Source: a virus
Length of the DNA stretch: 64,000 nt
Reading direction: 5' to 3' (one strand)
Virus record (IMG/VR): IMGVR_UViG_3300035698_035359
Span: 1 to 64,000 of that record
Shown: one piece after another, positions 24,276 to 31,212 of the stretch
Layout: every line of letters starts with the position of its first letter
Numbering within the stretch: the stretch's first letter is position 1
Program-made: the position numbers and the translations under genes
Notes under the pieces: model-generated
The model's input: the letters and a program-made list of their open reading frames with translations, nothing else
Database searches by the model: none
What the model was told of the DNA's origin: nothing

Positions 24276-24451
24276 TATAGTATTCTCTTATATTTTCCAT
24301 CGAATCTATCAGCACCAAATACACTGAAATATACTAATATTGATGCACACATAATTATTGCTCCCCCAGAGTAAAAATCAGAGTTGCTCCATATCAATAA
24401 CCATAGCCCCCAACTAAATCCCCACAATCTATTTCCAAAATCTTTATTCAT
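24275..24451 (-). CDS. Membrane protein, 58 aa
   Basis: Start taken at the second of two tandem ATGs behind AAAGGAG, overlapping the upstream stop. Two hydrophobic segments (GFSWGLWLLIW and GGAIIMCASILVYFSVF) separated by a polar turn, so probably a hairpin membrane protein with a basic C terminus. Confidence 0.6.
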   Translation of the reverse strand: MNKDFGNRLWGFSWGLWLLIWSNSDFYSGGAIIMCASILVYFSVFGADRFDGKYKRIL

Positions 24452-24999
24452 CATTTCTCTCCTTTCTTTTTGATATCCAATAAACCACAAAAATTTTTAA
24501 ACATAGTTTCATCTATAAAAAACATATAGCCATTATCTAATTCTAACCATCCTACCATATTTGCTCTATAATCACTACCAGTCATTGCTTCATTTAACAA
24601 TACTCTTTCTTTAGGGGTATAGTTAAGATTATCTACTGCAAAAAGCGTAATTCTTTTCAAGATTTCGGTCTCATCCTCTGCTCTACATATAACATATACA
24701 GTTTTATATCCTTCTTTTTTATCTTCTCTATAAGAAGCATAGTGGTATGGTACGATTACTTCCTTTGCTATAAGTTTGCTTCTATCTTCTATCAACTGGG
24801 CAAATGTTTTTGGGATAGCACCAAATTCAAATTCAGCAGAACCCATATAGTCGAATACACATATTTGCCTTAATATATTTCTGCATTCCTCATTAAAACC
24901 TGTTACTTGTAGCCCGTTTGCCATTACTTGTTCTAATACATTTTTTGGTGTTCCTTTAAAAGGTTTTTGAAGTCTTTGAATTAAATATGATGTTCTCAT
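24451..24999 (-). CDS. Conserved phage hypothetical, 182 aa
   Basis: MRTSYLIQRLQKPFKGTPKN, then CVFDYMGSAEFEFGAIPK at about 47-64, a block I recall from a widespread phage family of unknown function. The second half alternates beta and helix and contains NMVGWLELDNGYMFFID. No catalytic assignment is possible. Confidence 0.65.
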   Translation of the reverse strand: MRTSYLIQRLQKPFKGTPKNVLEQVMANGLQVTGFNEECRNILRQICVFDYMGSAEFEFGAIPKTFAQLIEDRSKLIAKEVIVPYHYASYREDKKEGYKTVYVICRAEDETEILKRITLFAVDNLNYTPKERVLLNEAMTGSDYRANMVGWLELDNGYMFFIDETMFKNFCGLLDIKKKGEK

Positions 25000-25012
25000 T
25001 TTCCTTATCCTT

Positions 25013-25126
25013 TCATTTTTTTAATAAGTATTTAATCATACAAAACCAAGCAGTTAGCAAAAATACACTAATAAAAAGTGCCTTAAGTAACTCATTTATT
25101 CCTTGAAATAACTCTTGTCCTGTCAT
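25013..25126 (-). CDS. 37-aa membrane peptide
   Basis: MTGQELFQGINELLKALFIS then a hydrophobic segment ending CMIKYLLKK. Amphipathic start plus membrane helix, basic end. Function unknown. Confidence 0.45.
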   Translation of the reverse strand: MTGQELFQGINELLKALFISVFLLTAWFCMIKYLLKK

Positions 25127-25127
25127 T

Positions 25128-25430
25128 TTATTTTCCTTTCTCCTCTGCCTTTGCTATGGCTTGTTTTAGTATACCAATTTTAATAGAAAGTATATCCTTT
25201 TCTTCGCTAATGTTTGTTTTATAAAGCTGTCTTTCTAATTCTTCTTTGCTTATCTCACAAGCCTCAACCAACCCATCATAATTATTAACACAATGGACTA
25301 TGCGTTTGGCGTTGGCTTTGCTATCCATAAATATAGAATCTCCTTTTTCATCTACTATATCCCAACCCCAATCATTTGAATGTGTGCTTACTACTTTAAT
25401 CGCTACCCACTTCCCTTTTGTATAACTCAT
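25128..25430 (-). CDS. Phage hypothetical, paralogue of 22323-22703
   Basis: 100 aa. Shares MSxTKGKW at the start, ANAKRIVHCVNNYDGLVEA, and the C-terminal QAIAKAEEKGK with the 126-aa paralogue, but the segments between differ. Overlaps the upstream zinc-ribbon gene by 4 nt. Confidence 0.65.
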   Translation of the reverse strand: MSYTKGKWVAIKVVSTHSNDWGWDIVDEKGDSIFMDSKANAKRIVHCVNNYDGLVEACEISKEELERQLYKTNISEEKDILSIKIGILKQAIAKAEEKGK

Positions 25431-25615
25431 AATTCCTTCCTTTCATAATAACAATCAAATTTTAGACTATACCACTCCTGTCCTTCCCATCCACAATTTT
25501 TACAACTAACTTCATAAAAATAACTTTCCTCGCAAGGTTCACTACTACCATATTCCAAGTTTCTTTTTTTACATTTAGGACATTGTCCCAATACACTATT
25601 TTTTACTTGTTCCAT
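25427..25615 (-). CDS. Zinc-ribbon protein, 62 aa
   Basis: CPKCKKRN near residue 12 and CKNCGWEG near residue 38 with intervening CEE; a standard zinc ribbon of the type seen in small phage proteins. Role unknown. Confidence 0.65.
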   Translation of the reverse strand: MEQVKNSVLGQCPKCKKRNLEYGSSEPCEESYFYEVSCKNCGWEGQEWYSLKFDCYYERKEL

Positions 25616-25629
25616 AACACTCTCCTTTC

Positions 25630-25716
25630 TTATATTATAACTTTTAACTTCTTCAATAGTTTCTTAAGCCTATATTTCTGTTGCTTGATTTTCTTGTTAT
25701 GTTTTTTGATATTCAT
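25630..25716 (-). CDS. 28-aa very basic peptide
   Basis: MNIKKHNKKIKQQKYRLKKL..., at least half lysine or arginine. Weak evidence for expression; listed because the spacing fits the gene train. Confidence 0.25.
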   Translation of the reverse strand: MNIKKHNKKIKQQKYRLKKLLKKLKVII

Positions 25717-25732
25717 TTTATTTCTTCTCTCT

Positions 25733-25963
25733 TTATTCATTAATATCTGTTGTTAATTCATCACCAAGTCTTGCTCCAGGGTGTCCAAATAAATTACATT
25801 TTCTGATTTCTTTTAAATTCATTTCTTTTTTTAATTGCCCAACTGTTCCCTTGAATAAAATCATATTGCGGATGAATTTCATATCCCCTATATAAGCATA
25901 TTCATAATATACGGGGTAGTCGTCTGGTATTACTGTTTCTGATGATAATAATAAATGTTTCAT
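25733..25963 (-). CDS. Hypothetical protein, 76 aa
   Basis: MKHLLLSSETVIPDDYPVYY..., with GTVGQLKKEMNLKEIRKCNL and FGHPGARLGDELTTDI. GGGGAG site. No family recognised. Confidence 0.55.
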   Translation of the reverse strand: MKHLLLSSETVIPDDYPVYYEYAYIGDMKFIRNMILFKGTVGQLKKEMNLKEIRKCNLFGHPGARLGDELTTDINE

Positions 25964-26005
25964 TTCATCTTCTCCCCTTATTAATAATTATTACTATTTT
26001 ATTTG

Positions 26006-26173
26006 TTAGTTTCTTGCTTTTCTTATTACACAGCTACATTTATAACACTCCCAATATTTCTCTGTTCTACCATTTTTAAGGTCATATGTTGATATCCCCA
26101 CATCTTTGTCTGATTTACATTCATTACACTTTGGCACTTCCCTTGTAGTTCCATCTTCAAAAGTTTTTTTCAT
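26006..26173 (-). CDS. 55-aa zinc-ribbon microprotein
   Basis: KCNECKSDKDVG at 16-27 and ECYKCSCVI at 46-54: two CxxC pairs 27 residues apart. Site AGGAGATAGGG before the ATG. Not otherwise recognised. Confidence 0.55.
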   Translation of the reverse strand: MKKTFEDGTTREVPKCNECKSDKDVGISTYDLKNGRTEKYWECYKCSCVIRKARN

Positions 26174-26201
26174 GACCCTATCTCCTTATTAGTAATTATT
26201 A

Positions 26202-26435
26202 CTATTTATTAGTTTTAAGTTTTGCATCTTCTCTTACAACTACTTCCCAAGCTTTTACTTTTAGCCAATGGAAAGCACCTATTAAACTTATTCCTCCCTT
26301 CCTCGCACTATTAACTATTGCAAGAAAGTCATTTGTATCCATAATACCTTCTTCTAAGGCTTCTCTAGCTAAAGATATAATCTCTGATACTGTTGCTCCC
26401 TTTAAACTGTTTATATACTCTGCTAGGGTGTTCAT
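26202..26435 (-). CDS. Hypothetical helical protein, 77 aa
   Basis: MNTLAEYINSLKGATVSEII and further helices; GGGAGG site. The upstream 35-aa ORF ends at its ATG. No motif recognised. Confidence 0.55.
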   Translation of the reverse strand: MNTLAEYINSLKGATVSEIISLAREALEEGIMDTNDFLAIVNSARKGGISLIGAFHWLKVKAWEVVVREDAKLKTNK

Positions 26436-26436
26436 A

Positions 26437-26544
26437 TCATACCTCCCATCTTATAAAGTTAAAACATCTATTACACACTATATACCACCGTTTCTTTGTT
26501 TCGTCATATAGACTTGTTTCATTTTTAGATATACAACAATTCAT
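26437..26544 (-). CDS. 35-aa cysteine-containing peptide
   Basis: MNCCISKNETSLYDE..., ending CNRCFNFIRWEV. Possible minimal zinc site (CC...CxxC). ATGA overlap with the upstream gene's stop. Confidence 0.4.
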   Translation of the reverse strand: MNCCISKNETSLYDETKKRWYIVCNRCFNFIRWEV

Positions 26545-26957
26545 ATCATTTCTCCTCTTAAACTCATAAAATATTTAAATAATAAATTATTTGCACAGCT
26601 TGTTTCGTGCCAACTTTTTCTAACAAATTTTATTGGTATTAAAATTCCTAAATAATATCTTCCATCTTTCCATGTAGCGTCATATACTTGATTATTTTTA
26701 ACATTGAATCCGTGTTCAAAAGGTAAACCTATAAAACTTGTAATACCCCAACCCTCATAATATTTATGCTGACTATCGCTTATTGCTAGAGATTGGGCGT
26801 TATAGTAGCATTGTTTCATTTTACCCCTATTCTCAAGGTATTGAGCACCTTTAAACGATTCACCTGCTTGTAATACCCACTTATAGTACTCCGTAACAGT
26901 ATTGTTTTTGTTTGTTTTGTGCATTTTTAGGATTTGTTTTAAGTATTTTTTTATCAT
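26541..26957 (-). CDS. Hypothetical protein with C-H-D cysteine-protease-like triad
   Basis: 138 aa. The order KQCYYNAQSLAI (Cys), PFEHGFNVKNN (His), QVYDATWKDGR (Asp) resembles the catalytic order of papain/transglutaminase-fold domains in small phage proteins, where a 'C...N', 'EH.W.V' and 'DPTW' series is typical. Activity is unproven. The promoter at 26978-27005 lies directly upstream. Confidence 0.5.
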   Translation of the reverse strand: MIKKYLKQILKMHKTNKNNTVTEYYKWVLQAGESFKGAQYLENRGKMKQCYYNAQSLAISDSQHKYYEGWGITSFIGLPFEHGFNVKNNQVYDATWKDGRYYLGILIPIKFVRKSWHETSCANNLLFKYFMSLRGEMI

Positions 26958-26977
26958 TTTATTTTTCTCTTATTTCT

Positions 26978-27005
26978 ATTGTAACATTTCCAGAGGTGTT
27001 GTCAA
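26978..27005 (-). promoter_or_regulatory. Vegetative-type promoter
   Basis: Leftward: TTGACA, 16 bp, TACAAT with TG two bases before the -10. Lies between the 55-aa ORF and the protease-like gene, overlapping neither start. Confidence 0.75.
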
Positions 27006-27008
27006 GCA

Positions 27009-27176
27009 TTATTTTTTATTTAATACAACTTTTTTTCCGTCTTGTATCACTTGTAAAACTATATCTAAGCACTTGTCACATTTGCATAAGTGATTAGTAA
27101 TTTCATGGACAACCCACTCGTCTTTGATTTCATGTCGCAGATATTCATTTAATCTTTTTAATGTTGGACATTCCAT
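27009..27176 (-). CDS. 55-aa microprotein with CxCxxC
   Basis: MECPTLKRLNEYLRHEIKDE..., then CKCDKCLDIVLQV. Helical with a small cysteine cluster. Likely AAAAT-spaced site; moderate evidence. Confidence 0.45.
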   Translation of the reverse strand: MECPTLKRLNEYLRHEIKDEWVVHEITNHLCKCDKCLDIVLQVIQDGKKVVLNKK

Positions 27177-27177
27177 T

Positions 27178-27405
27178 TTATTTTTCCTCCTTACTACTTA
27201 TTAGAGTAAATATAGTTTCCTTATAATCTTCTAAATCTTTTTGTAATGCTCCTTTTTTTATTAATTTTTCCTCCGCCATTAGAACTGCAAAACCTTCTGC
27301 GGTCATATATACAGGTAACCCTGTTCCAGTACCAAAATCAAAATGAACCACATAAAACCCGTGTTTTATGCTCGGCTTTCTTATTTTTAATATTTTTCTA
27401 CTCAT
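27178..27405 (-). CDS. Hypothetical protein, 75 aa
   Basis: MSRKILKIRKPSIKHGFYVV, FGTGTGLPVYMTAEGFAVLM; beta-rich start and helical end. AGGAG site, 4-nt overlap with the upstream ORF. Confidence 0.55.
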   Translation of the reverse strand: MSRKILKIRKPSIKHGFYVVHFDFGTGTGLPVYMTAEGFAVLMAEEKLIKKGALQKDLEDYKETIFTLISSKEEK

Positions 27406-27545
27406 TTTTTATCTCCTCTCGATTTGATAGATTTTATATCCCAGCTAATATTTTCAATTTCTCTTATTCTTGCTTTGCTATTTTCGTCTTTGACGGGTTG
27501 CATTATTAAATTATAATATTCTCTTACTATATCTATGGTAGTCAT
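27402..27545 (-). CDS. 47-aa helical protein
   Basis: Start set at the ATG of MTTIDIVREYYNLIMQPVKD; the frame is open further upstream but would overlap the endolysin. Charged helix, ends SIKSRGDKK. No recognised family. Confidence 0.5.
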   Translation of the reverse strand: MTTIDIVREYYNLIMQPVKDENSKARIREIENISWDIKSIKSRGDKK

Positions 27546-27552
27546 TTTATTA

Positions 27553-27978
27553 CTACACTTTCTTTTTATAAAACGTATGTTGACCAATTTTACAAGTAAT
27601 TTCCATATCTTTCGCCCACCAGGGAATACCAAATTGCTCTATATTTTCATAGTGAGTGGCACCCTTTGTAACGTCTGGAGTCCCTAATATAAATACTTTT
27701 ATTATTATATCCTTTGCCATCTGCTCATATCTCTTACCTTGTCGCTTGACAAAGGGAGTGAGATCCTTTCGCACTAGGGCTATGCACCCTAAAGATTTTC
27801 CTCTTATTAGTCTGTTTCTATATACACAAGTAACTGCGTACATTCCATTGTATCCCTCAGAAACAGCCTCACCTATAATCCCTTTCCAAAGGTCGCTTGG
27901 ATAGGTTACTTCTTTGGCATTAACTAAAGATATAGAAAAGTTTAAAACTATTACTACTATTAATAAATGTTTAAACAT
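27553..27978 (-). CDS. Secreted SleB-like cell wall hydrolase (endolysin candidate)
   Basis: 141 aa. Residues 1-21 form a signal peptide or signal-anchor ending LVNA. The mature part matches SleB/Hydrolase_2: GIIGEAVSEGYNGMYAVTCVYRNRL (catalytic glutamate candidate E37), then TKGATHYEN and CKIGQHTFYKK, the conserved ending of the family. SleB enzymes cut peptidoglycan glycan strands. A Sec-exported lysin can lyse cells without a classical holin, or with a pinholin. It is placed far from the structural genes. Confidence 0.8.
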   Translation of the reverse strand: MFKHLLIVVIVLNFSISLVNAKEVTYPSDLWKGIIGEAVSEGYNGMYAVTCVYRNRLIRGKSLGCIALVRKDLTPFVKRQGKRYEQMAKDIIIKVFILGTPDVTKGATHYENIEQFGIPWWAKDMEITCKIGQHTFYKKKV

Positions 27979-27979
27979 T

Positions 27980-28177
27980 TTATATCCTCATTAGTTTATA
28001 GACTTTTTTCCTTGCCTCGTCAATATCAGTTGTACCCTTAAAAAAATCTTTATGATTATCGCAGGCGTCAATTGCAATTCTTTCCCCAGTTTGCCTATCC
28101 TTCCTACTTATTCTCCATATGCTTTCTACTACCTTCCCTTCTTGATACTTGCAAACATCACATATAGTCAGTTTCAT
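27980..28177 (-). CDS. Hypothetical protein, 65 aa
   Basis: MKLTICDVCKYQEGK at the start gives one CxxC; later ACDNHKDFF could add ligands (C, H). It resembles small phage zinc proteins. Placed 1-2 nt upstream of the endolysin gene in transcription order. Confidence 0.55.
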   Translation of the reverse strand: MKLTICDVCKYQEGKVVESIWRISRKDRQTGERIAIDACDNHKDFFKGTTDIDEARKKVYKLMRI

Positions 28178-28199
28178 TTTGTTTCTCCTTTTATTACTT

Positions 28200-28304
28200 T
28201 TATTTGTAAACGGTGGTGTTCTTCAAATACCAATTTAACTCGGAGTAGCTGATTAAATCAGTTTTTAAAACTCCATTTTCCATGTATGTTATAATTAAAT
28301 CCAT
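28200..28304 (-). CDS. 34-aa hypothetical peptide
   Basis: MDLIITYMENGVLKTDLISY..., site AAAGGTAAC. Short beta-like ORF; weak evidence for expression. Confidence 0.35.
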   Translation of the reverse strand: MDLIITYMENGVLKTDLISYSELNWYLKNTTVYK

Positions 28305-28356
28305 TTTAGTTACCTTTCACCTTTATAGATTCCTTATTAATATTATTAATAGATAT

Positions 28357-28497
28357 CTATTCTCCAATTATCTTCAATTTAATTTCTGTGGGATTAACAT
28401 CTTTCATATCTGGTAAATTTTCACAGATAATTTCTTCTTCCAATCCATTTTTTCTTAAAATCTTTTCATAGTATTTTACTTTTTGCTTGGTTGTCAT
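28357..28497 (-). CDS. 46-aa hypothetical protein
   Basis: MTTKQKVKYYEKILRKNGLE..., ends TEIKLKIIGE. GGAGGAAC site. Followed by a copy of ATTAATATTATTAAT. Confidence 0.45.
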   Translation of the reverse strand: MTTKQKVKYYEKILRKNGLEEEIICENLPDMKDVNPTEIKLKIIGE

Positions 28498-28539
28498 TTT
28501 GTTCCTCCTTTATTAATATTATTAATATCGTCTTATTTT

Positions 28540-28568
28540 ATTGTTGCATATTAGCTTTCTTTTGTCAA
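28540..28568 (-). promoter_or_regulatory. Vegetative-type promoter
   Basis: Leftward: TTGACA, 17 bp, AACAAT. The -35 lies in the last codons of the 54-aa ORF. Weak -10, so moderate confidence. Confidence 0.5.
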
Positions 28569-28715
28569 TGCTTTATATTCATATTGATAGGTTGCCAACT
28601 TTGCTCCCAGTTTCAGGTTTAAAGGTTTACGTCTGATTAAATTTCTAATACGTTTTGCCAAAATCTGCGGTCTTTTCTCCCTGTTTACAGTTGGGTTTGG
28701 TATATTGTTTTGCAT
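28551..28715 (-). CDS. 54-aa basic microprotein
   Basis: MQNNIPNPTVNREKRPQILA, then KRIRNLIRRKPLNLKLG. Basic, possibly nucleic-acid binding. AAAGGAAATG site. Confidence 0.45.
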   Translation of the reverse strand: MQNNIPNPTVNREKRPQILAKRIRNLIRRKPLNLKLGAKLATYQYEYKALTKES

Positions 28716-28731
28716 TTCATTTCCTTTCTTT

Positions 28732-29034
28732 TTACTTCGTTAATTTATATGCTCTATATTCGCCCCAAAAATAGTCATTAATAGTATCAAGGGTCCCAAA
28801 ATAATGTCCTCTATGTATCACTCCATAACCTTTAATACCATATATTTCACCTGTTGCATTTACTATCATATATTTTCCGCAACCGCCTAAGTCTATATTA
28901 GTATATTTTCTTTTCATTATATATCTTGCAACCGCATTGTCCAGATTACATTGGCAATCAAGTCCAGTTTCTTTTAACCTTTGATGTTGGTCTATTGTAA
29001 TTTTATCGCATAGTGCCTGAAGTTTAGTTTCCAT
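28732..29034 (-). CDS. Hypothetical protein, 100 aa
   Basis: METKLQALCDKITIDQHQRL, then CQCNLDNAVARYIMK, GGCGKYMIVNATGEIYGIKG. The second half is beta-rich. No family recognised. Confidence 0.6.
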   Translation of the reverse strand: METKLQALCDKITIDQHQRLKETGLDCQCNLDNAVARYIMKRKYTNIDLGGCGKYMIVNATGEIYGIKGYGVIHRGHYFGTLDTINDYFWGEYRAYKLTK

Positions 29035-29035
29035 T

Positions 29036-29227
29036 TCATCCCTTTACATTTTTTGAAATCAGTTTTATTTTAAAATCCCGTCCTAATGAAATAACCCCTT
29101 TATCATTGTCCCATTCTATATGTTTCTTTCTGATAAACTTTCTGATATTCCTTCTTGCTGGTTGCTCGAATCGTCCACCCATAATCAAGTCGTAAATATC
29201 CTCAAATAATAATTCATGTTTCGTCAT
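29036..29227 (-). CDS. Hypothetical protein, 63 aa
   Basis: MTKHELLFEDIYDLIMGGRF, then basic helix RRNIRKFIRKKHIEW. AGGTAG site. Not recognised. Confidence 0.5.
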   Translation of the reverse strand: MTKHELLFEDIYDLIMGGRFEQPARRNIRKFIRKKHIEWDNDKGVISLGRDFKIKLISKNVKG

Positions 29228-29247
29228 TATCTTCTACCTTTCTGCCA

Positions 29248-29436
29248 TTAGATGGTTTTATTATAGTGAAAGCATTTATCAAGATATAATTTTGCTTTAA
29301 TCCTAGCGTCTTCCTCCGTTGTACCGTCAATTATAGCATTACTACACTTTTTCCCACCCCTCGTAAATGTTGCAAAGGAGGCAGTTTTCCCCTTTTCTAC
29401 ATTTATTTTAAATCCTCTATATGTTTTATATTTCAT
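29248..29436 (-). CDS. Hypothetical protein, 62 aa
   Basis: Start set at the ATG behind GGGGG (MKYKTYRGFKINVEKGK). Beta-rich with GGKKCSNAIIDGTTEEDARI, resembling small phage domains that bind nucleic acid, but unassigned. Confidence 0.5.
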   Translation of the reverse strand: MKYKTYRGFKINVEKGKTASFATFTRGGKKCSNAIIDGTTEEDARIKAKLYLDKCFHYNKTI

Positions 29437-29458
29437 ATTTTCCCCCTTAGCCTTCATG

Positions 29459-29671
29459 TTATTCTGAATATTCCTCCCTTAGCCACTTCTTTGCAACTGA
29501 TATCTTTCTTGTGTTGTATCGAACGATATCCACTCCGTCAAGTGTGATATCATATTGCCCTTGATACCTATTGAATGTTAAAATATATCTTTTTTTATTT
29601 ATTATTGTTACACCGTCGGTTGCGTTGTTATGTAGTTTAATAACTGCGTTATTGATTGCTCTTACATCCAT
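29459..29671 (-). CDS. Hypothetical protein, 70 aa
   Basis: MDVRAINNAVIKLHNNATDG, then strands RYILTFNRY and YDITLDGVDIVRYN. AGGAGG site. Not recognised. Confidence 0.55.
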   Translation of the reverse strand: MDVRAINNAVIKLHNNATDGVTIINKKRYILTFNRYQGQYDITLDGVDIVRYNTRKISVAKKWLREEYSE

Positions 29672-29699
29672 ATATCCTCCTATCGATTAACTACGTTTC

Positions 29700-29867
29700 T
29701 TATTGATAAATATATCTCAATCTAACATCTGCTATTTTGCCTATTACTTCGCCAATCTCTTCGGCTCTTATCTTATCTCCGTTATGCCACAAAGTCCTTG
29801 CTATACTTTGTAATCTTATCATACGAGCTGATAAACTTTCGTATCTGCCTTGTGTGTCTTTAAACAT
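29700..29867 (-). CDS. 55-aa helical microprotein
   Basis: MFKDTQGRYESLSARMIRLQ..., IRAEEIGEVIGKIADVRLRY. Site GAAAGGAAG. No family recognised. Confidence 0.45.
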   Translation of the reverse strand: MFKDTQGRYESLSARMIRLQSIARTLWHNGDKIRAEEIGEVIGKIADVRLRYIYQ

Positions 29868-29892
29868 CTTGCTTCCTTTCTTTTAACTACGT

Positions 29893-29982
29893 TTATTCCT
29901 CATTAATAGTATCAGCGTTACAATCAGGGCACATTAAAACACCCTTATACTTAATCATATCTCTTCCACAATTACACTTCAT
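29893..29982 (-). CDS. 29-aa zinc-knuckle peptide
   Basis: MKCNCGRDMIKYKGVLMCPD, with CNC and CPDC spaced like a minimal zinc ribbon. GGGGAAAAT site. Confidence 0.45.
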   Translation of the reverse strand: MKCNCGRDMIKYKGVLMCPDCNADTINEE

Positions 29983-30022
29983 ATTTTCCCCTTCGGTTAT
30001 GTTGCGTTCTTATTGATAATTC

Positions 30023-30050
30023 ATTTTATCACATTCCAAATATTTGTCAA
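30023..30050 (-). promoter_or_regulatory. Vegetative-type promoter
   Basis: Leftward: TTGACA, 16 bp, TAAAAT. Lies between the 68-aa and 29-aa genes and would serve the downstream microprotein train. Confidence 0.7.
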
Positions 30051-30071
30051 GAACTATTTTAAAAAATAAAA

Positions 30072-30278
30072 TTATTCCAAATTCTCGTTGAGCATATTAA
30101 ATCCCAACTTTAATTTATATCCATTCTTGCGGTTTATATCTGTTGCTAAATCATTGGTAGGATGTCCAATATCTAATATTTTACCATATCGACATTCAGT
30201 ACAGAACATTTTATGGTGTTTTGTACAGGGTTTGATTGCATTTTTTTCCTCTTGACTTAGTTTTAGTTTTTCAAACAT
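30072..30278 (-). CDS. Hypothetical protein, 68 aa
   Basis: MFEKLKLSQEEKNAIKPCTK, then HHKMFCTECRYGK. A C...HH...CTEC cluster could bind zinc. AAAGGAGG site. Not recognised. Confidence 0.5.
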   Translation of the reverse strand: MFEKLKLSQEEKNAIKPCTKHHKMFCTECRYGKILDIGHPTNDLATDINRKNGYKLKLGFNMLNENLE

Positions 30279-30279
30279 T

Positions 30280-30462
30280 TTAAACCTCCTTTAAGGTTAT
30301 ATTATTCGGGGCTATCCTAAATGTACTATATCGTAGGACTATCCTGAATTTATCATATAGCCAAAATTTTAAGATTTTTCCAGGATTTTGATTCGTGAAT
30401 TCAATCACGGACTCCGTTATTCTGGTAACGGACTTAGATTCGGTATAGTATCCATGCTCCAC
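30280..30462 (-). CDS. Hypothetical protein, 60 aa
   Basis: GTG start (MEHGYYTESKSVTRITES...). Beta-rich middle (KILKFWLYDKFRIVLRY). An alternative 43-codon ORF (30417-30548) overlaps its start in another frame, so the gene boundary is uncertain. Confidence 0.45.
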   Translation of the reverse strand: MEHGYYTESKSVTRITESVIEFTNQNPGKILKFWLYDKFRIVLRYSTFRIAPNNITLKEV

Positions 30463-30548
30463 TCATGCTTCCTCATGCTCGCCCTTACATGATTATCCTC
30501 GGAGTCATAGATTGTATTATTAATAGTATTAATAAAATCCAGATACAT
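30417..30548 (-). CDS. Possible 43-aa ORF
   Basis: ATG with GGAGG 11 nt upstream; MYLDFINTINNTIYDSEDNH. It overlaps 30280-30462 by 46 nt, so one of the two may not be real. Confidence 0.25.
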   Translation of the reverse strand: MYLDFINTINNTIYDSEDNHVRASMRKHEWSMDTIPNLSPLPE

Positions 30549-30602
30549 CCTTAACTTACCTCCTATGTGGTAGGCATGTTGATTGACTTACTTATATACT
30601 CT

Positions 30603-30618
30603 ATGCTCCTTGGAGCAT
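30603..30618. repeat. Short perfect palindrome in gene-poor gap
   Basis: ATGCTCC TT GGAGCAT. The surrounding 30549-30782 stretch has no convincing gene. It could be a repressor operator between the 101-aa membrane gene and the downstream train. Confidence 0.5.
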
Positions 30619-30782
30619 GGTTCCAGCTTGTCCTCGTCTATCTCCTTTGTGTTTTTCTGTCTGTCAATACTTAGTACTAATTCCAGTAGGTGTTATTGGC
30701 AATTTTCTTGCGTCAATAATTCCAATTATTATGGTAGGATTTTTTTACTGTTGATTGATTCATAAAAAATTATTAATAATTA

Positions 30783-31088
30783 TTAAAATAAATCCACCAC
30801 TACTTTTGGCAAGTGTTTAAAAGCCATAATTCCATACCTATCTTTTGGCAATTTTTTGGCGATATCTTTTTTCATTCTACATAAACCTGTACCGATTTTA
30901 TAACCGTATTTAATACTTGAAAGTGGGTGGCTTGTCACATAGACCAAGGTTAATGGACACCAAATTAATCCGCCAATCATAAAAATCGAAATCGCCTTTT
31001 TTAAATTTCCTATAACATCTCTGTATTTATACCATAGGAATTTTATTACAATTATTACTACCATTATTATTATCAGGTATTTTATCAT
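30783..31088 (-). CDS. Membrane protein, 101 aa
   Basis: An N-terminal membrane helix (YLIIIMVVIIVIKFLWY) and a second one (AISIFMIGGLIWCPLTLVYV), followed by a basic C-terminal half (RMKKDIAKKLPKDRYG). Strong AGGAG site. Function unknown. Confidence 0.65.
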   Translation of the reverse strand: MIKYLIIIMVVIIVIKFLWYKYRDVIGNLKKAISIFMIGGLIWCPLTLVYVTSHPLSSIKYGYKIGTGLCRMKKDIAKKLPKDRYGIMAFKHLPKVVVDLF

Positions 31089-31126
31089 GATACTTCTCCT
31101 TTTTGTTATGTTGTATTATACAATTA

Positions 31127-31181
31127 AGCAAGTAGGTAATCATGCGGAGGATTAATTCTCCTACTTGATACCTTACTTGCT
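31127..31181. repeat. Imperfect inverted repeat
   Basis: AGCAAGTAGGTAATC and GATACCTTACTTGCT nearly complement each other around a 25-nt centre that contains GGAG...CTCC. It lies between the CobT-like gene and the 101-aa membrane gene and may be an attenuator or operator. A TATAAT box lies beside it at 31115-31120, without a clear -35. Confidence 0.55.
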
Positions 31182-31212
31182 GATTCATAGCTTGACCCTA
31201 TCCTCTCTTGCT

